Shown: positions 1-6,904 of the stretch, in pieces
Numbering within the stretch: the stretch's first letter is position 1
Layout of the letters: the number at the start of each line of letters is the position of its first letter
Origin: Acidobacteriota bacterium
GTDB taxonomy: Bacteria; Acidobacteriota; UBA4820; DSQY01
Reading direction: 5' to 3'
Assembly: GCA_021787565.1 (NCBI GenBank)
Contig: JAJYLT010000002.1
Location: 1 to 64,000 of the forward strand
Length of the DNA stretch: 64,000 nt
Notes under the pieces: generated by a model
Database searches by the model: none
Seen by the model: only the letters and a program-made list of their open reading frames with translations
What the model was told of the DNA's origin: nothing
Translations under genes and position numbers: made by a program

Positions 1-31
1 CCACCAACCAACTTCGCTCTCTCGTGCTCAT
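1..31 (-). CDS. Transposase gene, 5' end only (cut by window edge)
   Basis: On the minus strand an ATG at 31 opens a frame reading MSTRERSWLV and running off the window. A purine-rich GGAGGAG lies upstream. The N-terminus resembles ISNCY/IS481-type transposases that begin with a Ser-Thr-Arg-Glu-Arg-like helix, and the upstream repeats at 75-109 look like an insertion-sequence end. Only ten residues are visible, so the family is a guess. Confidence 0.4.
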   Translation of the reverse strand, partial: MSTRERSWLV

Positions 32-74
32 CCGTAGTGTCTCCTCCACGGTGGCTCCTTCCACCACCAGTTTG

Positions 75-109
75 AGGGGACATTTCTATCGAGCCCAAGA
101 GGGGACATT
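75..109. repeat. Insertion-sequence terminus with repeated AGGGGACATT
   Basis: AGGGGACATT occurs at 75-84 and again at 100-109, 25 bp apart, upstream of the partial transposase start. Repeated sub-terminal motifs of this kind are typical binding sites at the ends of IS21- and ISNCY-like elements. The outer boundary probably lies between 109 and the tRNA promoter at 144. The other end of the element is outside the window. Confidence 0.45.
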
Positions 110-143
110 ATCAAAGAGTCACGACATGGGGTCCCCCCCGCGG

Positions 144-172
144 TTGACGGGCCGACCTATCATCCTTACAAT
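144..172 (+). promoter_or_regulatory. Sigma-70 promoter of tRNA-Leu
   Basis: TTGACG (144-149), a 17-bp spacer and TACAAT (167-172) place transcription initiation at about 179, three bases before the tRNA. Near-consensus promoters with almost no leader are usual for stable RNA genes. Confidence 0.75.
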
Positions 173-181
173 AACGGCCTT

Positions 182-268
182 GCCGAAGTGGCGGAACCGG
201 TAGACGCAGTGGACTCAAAATCCACCGGCCGCAAGACCATGGGGGTTCGAGTCCCCCCTTCGGCACCA
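182..268 (+). tRNA. tRNA-Leu (anticodon CAA)
   Basis: The acceptor arms GCCGAAG and CTTCGGC pair and encoded ACCA ends the gene. The anticodon stem GTGGA/TCCAC holds the loop CTCAAAA, giving anticodon CAA. A long variable arm (class II) is present, followed by a T arm containing GGTTCGAGTCC. Its 3' 57 bases are duplicated at 6905-6961, so it is the attachment site of the adjacent element and integration rebuilt an intact gene. Confidence 0.95.
212..268. repeat. attL: 57-bp direct repeat in tRNA-Leu
   Basis: This is the tRNA segment from the anticodon stem to CCA, identical over all 57 bases to 6905-6961. The identity stops at both sides (G versus A before it, C versus A after it), so it defines the maximal crossover core for the integrase. 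Confidence 0.9.
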
Positions 269-278
269 CCTGATAATG

Positions 279-306
279 AAGGGGTTACGCTCCACCCCCC
301 TTTTTG
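279..306 (+). terminator. Probable terminator after tRNA-Leu
   Basis: AAGGGG (279-284) pairs with CCCCTT (297-302) across a 12-base loop and is followed by further T residues. It lies just inside the element, so it would replace the original tRNA terminator now displaced to 6975-7000. Confidence 0.45.
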
Positions 307-452
307 CCGTCCTCGACCGCCTCACCTCGGTTTCACAGGAATTTCACATCCTGAGCCGTCCAACCCCCCCCGGCGGCTCCTCACCCGTTGCCCGTGTTGC
401 AATAACTTAAAAAGGCGGCCGATGAGGCGCCACTCCTCCGCATCCCCGAGCA

Positions 453-489
453 TCACGCCAGCGCGTGACGATAGCGTGACGCGTCACGC
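453..489. promoter_or_regulatory. Two stacked palindromes built from GCGTGA(CG)
   Basis: TCACGC (453-458) faces GCGTGA (463-468), and the perfect 16-bp palindrome GCGTGACGCGTCACGC fills 474-489. The dyad centres are 21 bp apart, two helical turns, which suggests cooperative dimer binding on one DNA face. Candidate ligands are the element's AlpA-like protein, its RepA-type protein or an unidentified repressor. It could be an origin or an operator; no target gene is certain. Confidence 0.5.
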
Positions 490-512
490 AAAATCACAAC
501 AAGCAGAAGCAG

Positions 513-743
513 CGGATCACCCCCACGTGCGTACGCGTCATGGCGCTCGCGTCGATCGCGGCGTCTTCCTCGGCGGATCACCCCCACGTGCGTACGCGAA
601 CACCTACGATGCGTCGCGTCAGCGCAGCGGAATCTGCACACAAGCAGAAGCAGCGGATCACCCCCACGTGCGTACGCGTCATGGCGCTCGCGTCGATCGC
701 GGCGTCTTCCTCGGCGGATCACCCCCACGTGCGTACGCGTCAT
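513..743. CRISPR. CRISPR-like mini-array, module present twice, no cas genes
   Basis: Four copies of a 29-nt repeat start at 513, 574, 654 and 715. Copies 1, 3 and 4 are identical; copy 2 differs in its last four bases. Repeats 1-2 and 3-4 enclose the same 32-nt spacer (542-573 and 683-714), giving a 61-bp period, the usual type I-E unit. The first half, CGGATCACCCCCACGTG, matches the 3' half of type I-E repeats read on the opposite strand. The second half has ACGCG where the stem partner GGGG is expected, so the hairpin is altered. A 14-nt block, ACAAGCAGAAGCAG, precedes repeats 1 and 3, so the whole repeat-spacer-repeat module has been duplicated. An alternative reading is iterons for a replication protein. 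Confidence 0.4.
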
Positions 744-851
744 CGCGGACCGGAGCCGCCGCCAGAAGACCCGTAGGCGACGAAAAGAGAGCGGCCCGTT
801 AGAACATACAGGCCACCCCCGTTTCATTCGTCGTGGTGGTTCCTAGAGAGA

Positions 852-875
852 GGGGGGGGCCGTGAAGCCCCCCCC
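852..875 (-). terminator. GC-rich hairpin downstream of the element's minus-strand genes
   Basis: Eight G plus C (852-860) pair with G plus eight C (867-875) around a six-base loop. It lies 20 bp past the stop codon of the coiled-coil gene and probably ends the element's minus-strand transcript. There is no clear U tract. Confidence 0.4.
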
Positions 876-894
876 AAGCGGACGGCGGGCTTCG

Positions 895-1680
895 TTAGAA
901 GCCCACTACCTCTGGCGAGGCCAAAAGGAGCGGCTGGGGGTGGCTCTGCCCGAAGTGGCCACCGCAACCGGCTAGGCAGGACGCGTCGGCGAGAGGCACG
1001 ACAAGGTCAACCCCGAGCCCTTCGCTGTAGGCCGGCACCCGGAGGGTGGTTTCCGCCAGCCGATCGCGCTGCTTCCAGGCCAGGTTGCGGAGTAGAGCGT
1101 CGGTCTCTCCGAGGAACCTGGAATAGGTTCCGTAAAGGGTGTTGTCCTTGGGGTCGCATTTCTCCCGAAGATGCTGCGCCCTCGCTCTGCGCAGGACCAC
1201 GCGGCCCAAGCGGAGCCCGGCCTCCTTGGCCAGCGTCAAAGCCTCCTCGATGTCCTCAGCGCTTTCCTTGGCGCCCTTGTCCAGGGCCTCCAGGTGTGCC
1301 AGGCGCCATTCCCACTGCCGCCGCTCCTCGTGGGCTGCCTTGGCGGCGGTGAGGCTGGCGACAGCCTCATCAACTGCGGTCTGGGCAGAATCCTTCATCC
1401 GGCCCAGCCCAGAGAGCCGAGCCCGGCCCATTGCGGAGGCTGCGAGGGTGGAGCGAAGACGTTCTTCGGTCTCTGTGTCCGAGGCTCCGCTGGCAAGGGC
1501 GGTCTCCACCTCCGCCTGTGCAGCTTCGAGAGCCGCCAGCTCCACCGAAGCGGCCTTCTGCCGGGCCTCCACATCGGCGAGGTGCTGCTTCGCATCCTCC
1601 ACTGCCCGTTCCCGCGTCTCCACCTCCTCCGCGAGCCGGGCCAGGGTGCCTTCCGTCATGATCGCCTCTGCGGTCTTCAT
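895..1680 (-). CDS. Coiled-coil protein of unknown function
   Basis: 261 aa from the ATG at 1680. I chose this start because it lies just past the stop of the gene at 1683-1889, as expected for translational coupling; the open frame continues upstream through that gene. Residues of about 10 to 190 are rich in Ala, Glu, Lys and Arg in heptad-like order (EEVETRERAVEDAKQHL and similar), predicting a long coiled coil. The last 70 residues are not coiled and end in a Cys/Gly/His-containing tail. There is no signal peptide or membrane segment. It is the last gene of the element's operon. I do not recognise a family. Confidence 0.7.
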   Translation of the reverse strand: MKTAEAIMTEGTLARLAEEVETRERAVEDAKQHLADVEARQKAASVELAALEAAQAEVETALASGASDTETEERLRSTLAASAMGRARLSGLGRMKDSAQTAVDEAVASLTAAKAAHEERRQWEWRLAHLEALDKGAKESAEDIEEALTLAKEAGLRLGRVVLRRARAQHLREKCDPKDNTLYGTYSRFLGETDALLRNLAWKQRDRLAETTLRVPAYSEGLGVDLVVPLADASCLAGCGGHFGQSHPQPLLLASPEVVGF

Positions 1681-1682
1681 GC

Positions 1683-1889
1683 TCAGCCTCCGAGGGCCGG
1701 GTCTTGCCCGTGGTCGGGAAAGTCGGCACCGCGCTTCGGCCCCGGGTTGGATTGCTTCACCCGGCGGGCCAGCGCCTCCTGGTCCGCCTGCTTGAATGCC
1801 TCGATGGAGGGCAAAGGCGGCGCACCGTCGGGCATCCGCTGCGTGGGGTGAATGTAGACTCCGCCGTCCTTGCGTTCGATTCTGGCCAT
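1683..1889 (-). CDS. Small hypothetical protein (68 aa)
   Basis: Starts at the ATG at 1889 behind AAGGAG at good spacing, three bases after the preceding gene, and ends just before the coiled-coil gene. The product is hydrophilic, basic and proline-rich, begins MARIERKDGGVYIHP and shows no motif I recognise. The tight operon position and clear ribosome binding site support it as real. Confidence 0.6.
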   Translation of the reverse strand: MARIERKDGGVYIHPTQRMPDGAPPLPSIEAFKQADQEALARRVKQSNPGPKRGADFPDHGQDPALGG

Positions 1890-1892
1890 GGT

Positions 1893-2261
1893 TCACGCTC
1901 CTTTCTGGTTCTGGGGTGGGGCAATTACCTTGCCCTGGGTAATTCCGTTGATCCTGGGGCTTCCTACGGCGTCGTTTTTCGGCCGGGGGTGGCACCGACA
2001 GCAAATCCACGGACCGGGGGCCTCGGTGCCGTCGGTGTAGCGGACCATACCGCGCCAGAAGTCCGAGCCTCGGCAAGTGAAGCACGAGATGGGGGGGGTT
2101 GACTCGGGCACCAGCCGGAGCAATGAGGCTTTGCACTCCCTCACCCGCTGTAGGAGGTTCGCTGGCACCGCTTGGGGCGGGGCGAGCCGCAGCCGATCCC
2201 CATGCCGGGTAATGGTGACTCCTGCCGCCTGTAATTCGGTGAGCACTTCTGCCGCGTTCAT
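1893..2261 (-). CDS. TubC-like N-terminal domain / zinc-binding small protein
   Basis: 122 aa. Residues 1-55 (EVLTELQAAGVTITRHGDRL to LLRLVPE) match the short alpha-beta fold seen in TubC docking-domain-like proteins that are frequent cargo of mobile elements. Residues 60-90 hold CFTCRGSDFW and WICCRCH, probably a four-cysteine zinc site. It lies 4 bp after the RepA-type gene and within the same operon, so a replication or regulatory accessory role is plausible but unproven. Confidence 0.6.
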   Translation of the reverse strand: MNAAEVLTELQAAGVTITRHGDRLRLAPPQAVPANLLQRVRECKASLLRLVPESTPPISCFTCRGSDFWRGMVRYTDGTEAPGPWICCRCHPRPKNDAVGSPRINGITQGKVIAPPQNQKGA

Positions 2262-2265
2262 TGCC

Positions 2266-4017
2266 CTAGACCTCCATGAAGGCTTTGAGCGCCGCCGACG
2301 GGTCTAACAGGGAATCCGGTTGGGCGACAGCTCCCGACTGCTCCAAAATGCGGCAGTCCGAATGGAGGTCCGGAGCCATTTCTACTGTGCCCACCCCTTC
2401 GCTTGGCACACTTGGCACACTTCGATTTTTGCTTTCTACTAACGTGCTATTTTTCATGTGTGCCAACTGTGCCAAACCGGGAGTTGGTACACTTCGATTA
2501 AGCTCCCAGTACCATTCCCCATCCAAGGGGTTCTTCGAGGATTTCCAGGCCAGTAAGCCAGTTTCGCGGACCCGAAACAGGGTCCGGCGGGAAATTTCGG
2601 CCTTTTCGGCCTTTTTCCGGATTTCGTCGGACGAAACCGGACCGTCAGCCAGGAGGTCGGAGAGAAATTCGGCGGCTTCCTCCAGGGCTCCCCCACCATG
2701 CGGACCGCTCCCGGCCCCGGACTGGTCCAGGAGGGACGACGCCGTGTGCGGAGAAACGCCCTCCCATCGAATTCGGGCCACTTCCCCAAGCCCGTCTAGC
2801 ATCACGCCCTCCATCTCATACTGGAGGCTTGGGGCTTCCGGCCCGAGGTTGTTCTTCGAGGAGGACAAGACACGCACGCTTGGGTTTCCGGGGTCCTTCG
2901 CCACAAGGAAGCCGCTACGCGCCGCCCCGCCGATTCCGATGCTACCACCGCCCCTGTAGAGCGGAGAGCCTCCCGCGTTGGCTCCCTTGTTCAAGTGCCG
3001 GACGATCAACACGCTTGCCCGCAGCCGCTCCGCCATGGCTTCGAGGGGTGCGAGCGCGCGCCGAACATCCTGGTCGCGGTGTGAGTCCACGCCTCCGCTC
3101 AGGAGGGCCATTAGGGGGTCCAAGATAACCAGCCGGGCACCAACCCGGAGGGCGGCCGCCTCGATCACCGGGATGTCGGCCGGAAGGGTGGGGATGCGCT
3201 GCCCCCCTTCGGCGTCGGGAACGCCGGATAGGGCGACGATCCGCGACAGGTTGGCCCCGGCCGCCTTCAACCTGGGAACGATGGTATCACCCACCCCGTC
3301 TTCCACGCTCACCACCAAGGCACCGCCCAACAGCCCCGGAGAGCCGTCGGGCATCGGCGCCCCCGTGGACAGCCGGGCGGCAAGGTCAAGGGTCAAGGTG
3401 GACTTTCCACAGCCGGGATCACCGTCCAGAACCGCGATTTTCCCCAAATAAAGGCGGCCCTGCCACAGCGGGGAAACGGCCTCCGGGACTACCTCGGAGC
3501 ACAACACGCCGGGGGGTTTGGCCGCCTTGCTCCCTTCCAACCCATCGCGCATTCTGGCGAGCCGTACGAACCTACGGAGGAGATCACCAGCTCGTGCTTC
3601 CTGCCCGGCGGCGGTTGCCGCCCCGAGCTCGACGGCGAGGCTCGAAAGGCAGGAGTCCAACGCCCCAAGCCGGAGAGCCAGGCCGTACGAGGTGATGGCC
3701 CCCTGCTTCATCTTCAGTAGATCACCGTCGGCAAGCGCCGACAGGCCCTCGAAGCCTCCGATCCGATCCACGATATGCCGGGGATCATGAGCCATGAGGG
3801 CATCGCTCACGGCCGCCAAGTCGTACGGGAGGCCTGCTTTATGGCGGGCCGCCAGGAACCGCGCAAGATCACGTTGGCCGGAGAGCGGGAAGTCGACCGG
3901 TCGAACGTGGCGCAGCACGTCGGCAGGATCAGCCCCCGATAGGATGCGGCCGAGGAGCCGGTCACCCATGGCCTGAAGCTCGCCAAAGGTCGCAGTCGGC
4001 AGGGGTTCCGCGTTCAC
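2266..4017 (-). CDS. RepA-type AAA/RecA-fold ATPase (replicative helicase-like)
   Basis: 583 aa. Residues of about 10-110 resemble the helical DnaB N-terminal domain (ILSGADPADVLRHVRPVDF, then GGFEGL). Walker A is GDPGCGKST near residues 199-207 and Walker B is RLVILDPLMALL near 290-300, followed by RHLNKG, matching plasmid RepA/KaiC-like hexameric helicases. A winged-helix-like segment lies near 460-520. It probably unwinds the element's origin after excision. The start overlaps the previous small gene by 4 bp. No primase gene accompanies it, so host primase is presumably used. Confidence 0.8.
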   Translation of the reverse strand: MNAEPLPTATFGELQAMGDRLLGRILSGADPADVLRHVRPVDFPLSGQRDLARFLAARHKAGLPYDLAAVSDALMAHDPRHIVDRIGGFEGLSALADGDLLKMKQGAITSYGLALRLGALDSCLSSLAVELGAATAAGQEARAGDLLRRFVRLARMRDGLEGSKAAKPPGVLCSEVVPEAVSPLWQGRLYLGKIAVLDGDPGCGKSTLTLDLAARLSTGAPMPDGSPGLLGGALVVSVEDGVGDTIVPRLKAAGANLSRIVALSGVPDAEGGQRIPTLPADIPVIEAAALRVGARLVILDPLMALLSGGVDSHRDQDVRRALAPLEAMAERLRASVLIVRHLNKGANAGGSPLYRGGGSIGIGGAARSGFLVAKDPGNPSVRVLSSSKNNLGPEAPSLQYEMEGVMLDGLGEVARIRWEGVSPHTASSLLDQSGAGSGPHGGGALEEAAEFLSDLLADGPVSSDEIRKKAEKAEISRRTLFRVRETGLLAWKSSKNPLDGEWYWELNRSVPTPGLAQLAHMKNSTLVESKNRSVPSVPSEGVGTVEMAPDLHSDCRILEQSGAVAQPDSLLDPSAALKAFMEV

Positions 4018-4208
4018 GGCCGCACTGCCAAGGAAACCAACAGGGCCAGGGCCAGCCAGAGGAGCCCGGCGGTCATGAGTCCGAGGATGGCCGAAGCTCG
4101 CGAATGATCAGGGGGTTGCACGGGTTCTTTTGGGGTGCTAGATTGGGAATGCAAGGTTTGCGCTCCTTCTTCTACGAACCGGCGGCACTCGCTATGCTGC
4201 CGGTTCAT
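4014..4208 (-). CDS. Small single-pass membrane protein (64 aa)
   Basis: It overlaps both neighbours by 4 bp, which strongly suggests coupled translation. The N-terminal 35 residues are polar; residues of about 40-62 (SAILGLMTAGLLWLALALLV) form one transmembrane helix ending in RP. No family is recognised. Its place between the HTH and helicase genes suggests an element-specific function. Confidence 0.6.
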   Translation of the reverse strand: MNRQHSECRRFVEEGAQTLHSQSSTPKEPVQPPDHSRASAILGLMTAGLLWLALALLVSLAVRP

Positions 4209-4438
4209 TGCTTTGCCTCCCGGTCAACCGTCTCTTGAGCCGTGGAAGTGGCGGAATGGGCTTCGAGCCACGCTTCCACGTCGGACCGTCTGTACCGGGT
4301 CCGCCCCTTCCGCCCACCCAGGCGAATGTACTTCGGGCCTTTCCCCTGCATACGCCACCGGGCTAGGGTGAATGGGTTGAGATTGATAGCTTTCGCCGCC
4401 TCTGGGCCGGTCAGCATCTCCTCGATCATCTTCTGCAC
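4205..4438 (-). CDS. AlpA/excisionase-like helix-turn-helix protein
   Basis: 77 aa in the MerR-like HTH_17 style: LTGPEAAKAINLNPFTLARW forms the helix-turn-helix, followed by the wing with YIRLGGRKGRTRYRRSDVEAWL. Such proteins bend att DNA for excision or regulate integrase genes. It overlaps the downstream membrane-protein gene by 4 bp, and the 30-bp palindrome at 4494-4523 lies 56 bp upstream of its start, where an autoregulatory site could be. Confidence 0.8.
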   Translation of the reverse strand: MQKMIEEMLTGPEAAKAINLNPFTLARWRMQGKGPKYIRLGGRKGRTRYRRSDVEAWLEAHSATSTAQETVDREAKQ

Positions 4439-4491
4439 CTCCGTCGAAGAGATAATGCAATGCTTGGCCTAAGTCCAGCATAATCATGCGC

Positions 4492-4902
4492 TTAACGTGA
4501 ACATAGCGTGCTATGTTCACGTTTCTCCTTTTCCCGTTTCCGTAGCCGGGCGCAGCGCGTGCGGACGTTCTCGGCGGTGTCCATCCACTCATCTTCCGTT
4601 CTCCCGCCCGGCGGGGAGAAGAACACGCAGCCTTTCTTGGTAGTCAAGCCGCCTCCCAGCTCTCCCACGATTTTCTTGAAGGCCGGGAGCTTGGGGCACC
4701 CATACTTCACGAAGAGGGCATAGAAGGCGGCCTTCTGGCTCGCGTTCGGGGCGTTCGCAGCCCTGGCTTTCACGCTTTCCGCCTGTGCCTTCGCGTGGGT
4801 TCTGAATGGGTCTGGCGGAGGCGCGATGATCGGGCGCCCCTCGGCCTGAAGGGCTCGAATCCACTCCAGGGGCGATTGATCGGGGTCTTTACGTTTCGGC
4901 AT
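4492..4902 (-). CDS. Hypothetical protein (136 aa)
   Basis: Start ATG at 4902 is chosen for the GGAGG just upstream; the open frame extends further but through proline-rich shadow sequence. The product is basic at its C-terminus (RCARLRKREKEKREH), has a Pro-rich segment near residue 27 and a central FYALFVKYGCPKLPAFKKIV. No family is recognised. The stop codon and last codons lie inside the 30-bp palindrome at 4494-4523, so the palindrome is partly coding. Confidence 0.6.
   Translation of the reverse strand: MPKRKDPDQSPLEWIRALQAEGRPIIAPPPDPFRTHAKAQAESVKARAANAPNASQKAAFYALFVKYGCPKLPAFKKIVGELGGGLTTKKGCVFFSPPGGRTEDEWMDTAENVRTRCARLRKREKEKREHSTLCSR
4494..4523. promoter_or_regulatory. Perfect 30-bp palindrome AACGTGAACATAGC-GT-GCTATGTTCACGTT
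   Basis: Two perfect 14-base arms surround GT. The arms are AT-richer than the surroundings. It overlaps the 3' end of the 136-aa gene and precedes the AlpA-like gene by 56 bp. It could be an operator, an RNA hairpin terminator/attenuator or a replication structure. No T tract follows, which argues against a simple terminator. Confidence 0.6.
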
Positions 4903-5026
4903 GGGTCCGCCTCCGTACGGTTCCGCAGACAGGGGGGTGGAGCTGGGAGGGGGCGGAGTCCCCCTCCCCAGGCACGGGATCAGCGCGTCTGTTAGCTCCA
5001 TGAGGGTCAAGCTATGCCTCCACCAC

Positions 5027-5055
5027 AATGTCCCCGTACACATGGGGGTGAACCG
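5027..5055 (+). repeat. Solitary type I-E-like CRISPR repeat
   Basis: The 29 bases AATGTCCCCGTACACATGG plus GGGTGAACCG have the layout of a type I-E repeat: TCCCCG, a short central loop, then GGGGGTGAACCG. CCCC and GGGG can pair as in a normal crRNA stem. It is on the opposite strand to the array at 513-743. No second copy lies 61 bp away, so it is a lone unit or a relic. Confidence 0.4.
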
Positions 5056-5064
5056 CGCAACATC

Positions 5065-5191
5065 GCCGATGTCGTCGGACAGGTGCTCGATCTCCGGATG
5101 GACCGTCAGCGGACAGGAGCCGATGTCGTCGGACAGGTGCTCGATCTCCGGATGGACCGTCAGCGGACAGGAGCCGATGTCGTCGGACAGG
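5065..5191. repeat. 54-bp tandem repeat, 2.35 copies
   Basis: A 54-bp unit beginning GCCGATGTCGTCGGACAGG starts at 5065 and 5119 with identical sequence, and a third, 19-bp partial copy starts at 5173. CGGACAGG recurs twice in each unit. It fills most of the gap between the 136-aa and 99-aa genes (4903-5207), which holds no convincing gene. Possible roles are iterons or an unstable satellite repeat. Confidence 0.7.
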
Positions 5192-5207
5192 CCAGGCCGC
5201 GATCAAC

Positions 5208-5507
5208 TTACGCCTCCACCGCTGCGACGCCGAAGGCTTCCTCCCACTCCATTTCATGCTCGGGGAGGCTGTCCCACAGCTCCATAGCTTCCTCGCGGGT
5301 GGTGGGCTCCAAGGTGTCCAGCTCGCCTTCCCACTGGGTCAGCCGGACGGTGAAGAAGTTTCCCTTCGCCGTCTTATAGAGGTAGGTGTTATGGCCGTGG
5401 CGCTCGAAGTTATGGCCGTCCCAATAGCAGTCATGCGCCACGACTTCAGCCTTGGCGGTGCTGTACCGCGTCCCTGAAATTGTCCGCTCCATGTCCACGG
5501 GTTTCAT
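5208..5507 (-). CDS. Small phage/element protein (99 aa), function unknown
   Basis: Compact acidic protein beginning MKPVDMERTISGTRYSTAKA, with a central aromatic/His-rich stretch (CYWDGHNFERHGHNTYLY) and an acidic C-terminus (SLPEHEMEWEEAF). The pattern of a short beta-rich domain followed by an LPEHE helix recurs in small proteins of mobile elements, as far as I recall. Its start overlaps the integrase stop by 4 bp, so it is probably co-translated with integrase. Confidence 0.65.
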   Translation of the reverse strand: MKPVDMERTISGTRYSTAKAEVVAHDCYWDGHNFERHGHNTYLYKTAKGNFFTVRLTQWEGELDTLEPTTREEAMELWDSLPEHEMEWEEAFGVAAVEA

Positions 5508-6730
5508 CTCTTCGCCTCCTTCACGAGATACAACTTGCTCCTCTGCTCGCTCGCCGCGTTCGTGGCCTTCGACAGCTCATCAATCCCAAGCGGCGAGTAG
5601 ACCCGCGCCGTGATGGCCACGTTGCTATGTCTCAGGAGCCGGGAGGCCACGTGCACCCCGGCGGTTCTGGCGATGGCCAGCCCATACGTTCGGCGGAGGT
5701 CGTGAAGATTCACATCCGGCACCTTGGCGGCCACGCGGACGGCCTGCCAGGGCCTCTTGAGGTCCGCCCTCGGCTTCTCTGGCTTGAGTCCCGGGACGAT
5801 GAAGGGTGAGCCCTCCACGCGCGGCAGGGCTCGCAGCATTTCCACGGTGGAGTCGGCTAGCGGGATTTGCTCGCCCGTCCTCCCCGACTTGGGCCGTGGG
5901 ATGCGCCAGAGCTTACCGTCCAGGTCGAAGTCTGCCCACGTGGCGCGCAGCACTTCCGATGTCCTGGCTCCTGTCTCAATGAGCAAGGTGAAGGCGGCCC
6001 GCTCGAATGGATCATCCAGCCGGGATACGGCGATCAAGGCGCGGCCTAGCTCATCGTCGTTGAGGACGCGTTGCCGGGGTGGGTTCTCGGGGAAAGGCCG
6101 AATGCGCAAGGCTGGGTTGGTGGGGATCAGCCCTCGGCGCCACGCGTGGGCCAAGCAGGCGCGGATGCTGGCCAGGAACCGATTGGCCGTCGTGGTTCTC
6201 GAAGGGTTCCGTCCCTTCCACCGAGCCGACGGACCGAGCCCCTCAACCTTGACCAGCTCCACCAGCCGCTCGATATCCTCGGTGGTGATCTTGGTCAAGG
6301 GCAACGTCCCCATGCGCTTCACGGCGAAAGCAAGGAAGTGCTCATCACTGCGAACGTGGGCCTTCTTCTCGCGGATCAAGGCCAGGTACTCAGCTACCCA
6401 CAGCTTGAAGGTTTGGGCCGTTGCCTTACGGCCCTCTACCTTCTGATCCTGGGGATCAACCCCCATGGCCACCTTGCCCGCTGCTACCCTGGCCACCTCA
6501 CGGGCCTGGGCGAGGGTGAGGGGTCCATAGCGGCCTATGGTGAGCTGGCGCCGACGATTGGGTGGACCATAATAGAAGATGAAGGTCTTCGCGCCGGACG
6601 GGAAGACTTGGACGCCGAAGCCGTGTTGGTCCGAGTCGAAGAGCCGGAGCGAGGGCCTGCCCGGCGGGCAATGGAGGGCATCAATGACCACCTTAGTTAG
6701 TCGTTTGGTTTTCTTGGGTTTCCTGGTCAT
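5504..6730 (-). CDS. int: Tyrosine recombinase (P4/DUF4102-type integrase)
   Basis: 408 aa from the ATG at 6730; an in-frame start at 6790 would add 20 unlikely residues. Residues of about 8-90 are the DUF4102 arm-binding domain (YYGPPNRRRQLTIGRYGPL). A SAM-like core-binding domain spans about 105-205. The catalytic domain shows Arg in ETGARTSEVLRATW (about 254), HDLRRTYG (about 345), LLRHSNVAITARVYSPL with the later His (about 370) and nucleophile Tyr (about 380). It catalyses integration and excision at the tRNA-Leu 3' end and lies 175 bp from attR. Confidence 0.92.
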   Translation of the reverse strand: MTRKPKKTKRLTKVVIDALHCPPGRPSLRLFDSDQHGFGVQVFPSGAKTFIFYYGPPNRRRQLTIGRYGPLTLAQAREVARVAAGKVAMGVDPQDQKVEGRKATAQTFKLWVAEYLALIREKKAHVRSDEHFLAFAVKRMGTLPLTKITTEDIERLVELVKVEGLGPSARWKGRNPSRTTTANRFLASIRACLAHAWRRGLIPTNPALRIRPFPENPPRQRVLNDDELGRALIAVSRLDDPFERAAFTLLIETGARTSEVLRATWADFDLDGKLWRIPRPKSGRTGEQIPLADSTVEMLRALPRVEGSPFIVPGLKPEKPRADLKRPWQAVRVAAKVPDVNLHDLRRTYGLAIARTAGVHVASRLLRHSNVAITARVYSPLGIDELSKATNAASEQRSKLYLVKEAKR

Positions 6731-6904
6731 GTCCGGTCTCCGTTCCGGGTGGAAAGCACTCCATTTCCTTCCTTTCCACAGCACATTCACAGGAAGCAGG
6801 GCCGGGAAGGGTGGTTACTCGGTTATGCTCCCTGGCCTAAATCTAGGGCTTTGCGCTTCACTTGTCAATGGTGGGTGGGTGCCCGGAAATGGTCCGACCG
6901 GGAG

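Noticed and set aside
188-802. Open frames across the tRNA and the repeat region, with peptides like DHPHVRT and GGSPPRAYA
   Set aside because: They run through a tRNA gene and translate the CRISPR-like repeats. Such peptides are well-known false proteins from I-E-type repeats.
1171-1851. Plus-strand open frames opposite the coiled-coil gene
   Set aside because: They have Cys/Pro/Leu-biased shadow composition and no ribosome site. The minus strand shows tightly packed genes with good start signals.
5083-5105. GTGCTCGATCTCCGGATGGACCG in the 54-bp unit as a further CRISPR repeat
   Set aside because: Its ends resemble a type I-E repeat (GTGCTC, GGATGGACCG), but it is only 23 nt, has no C/G stem, and the period is 54 rather than 61.
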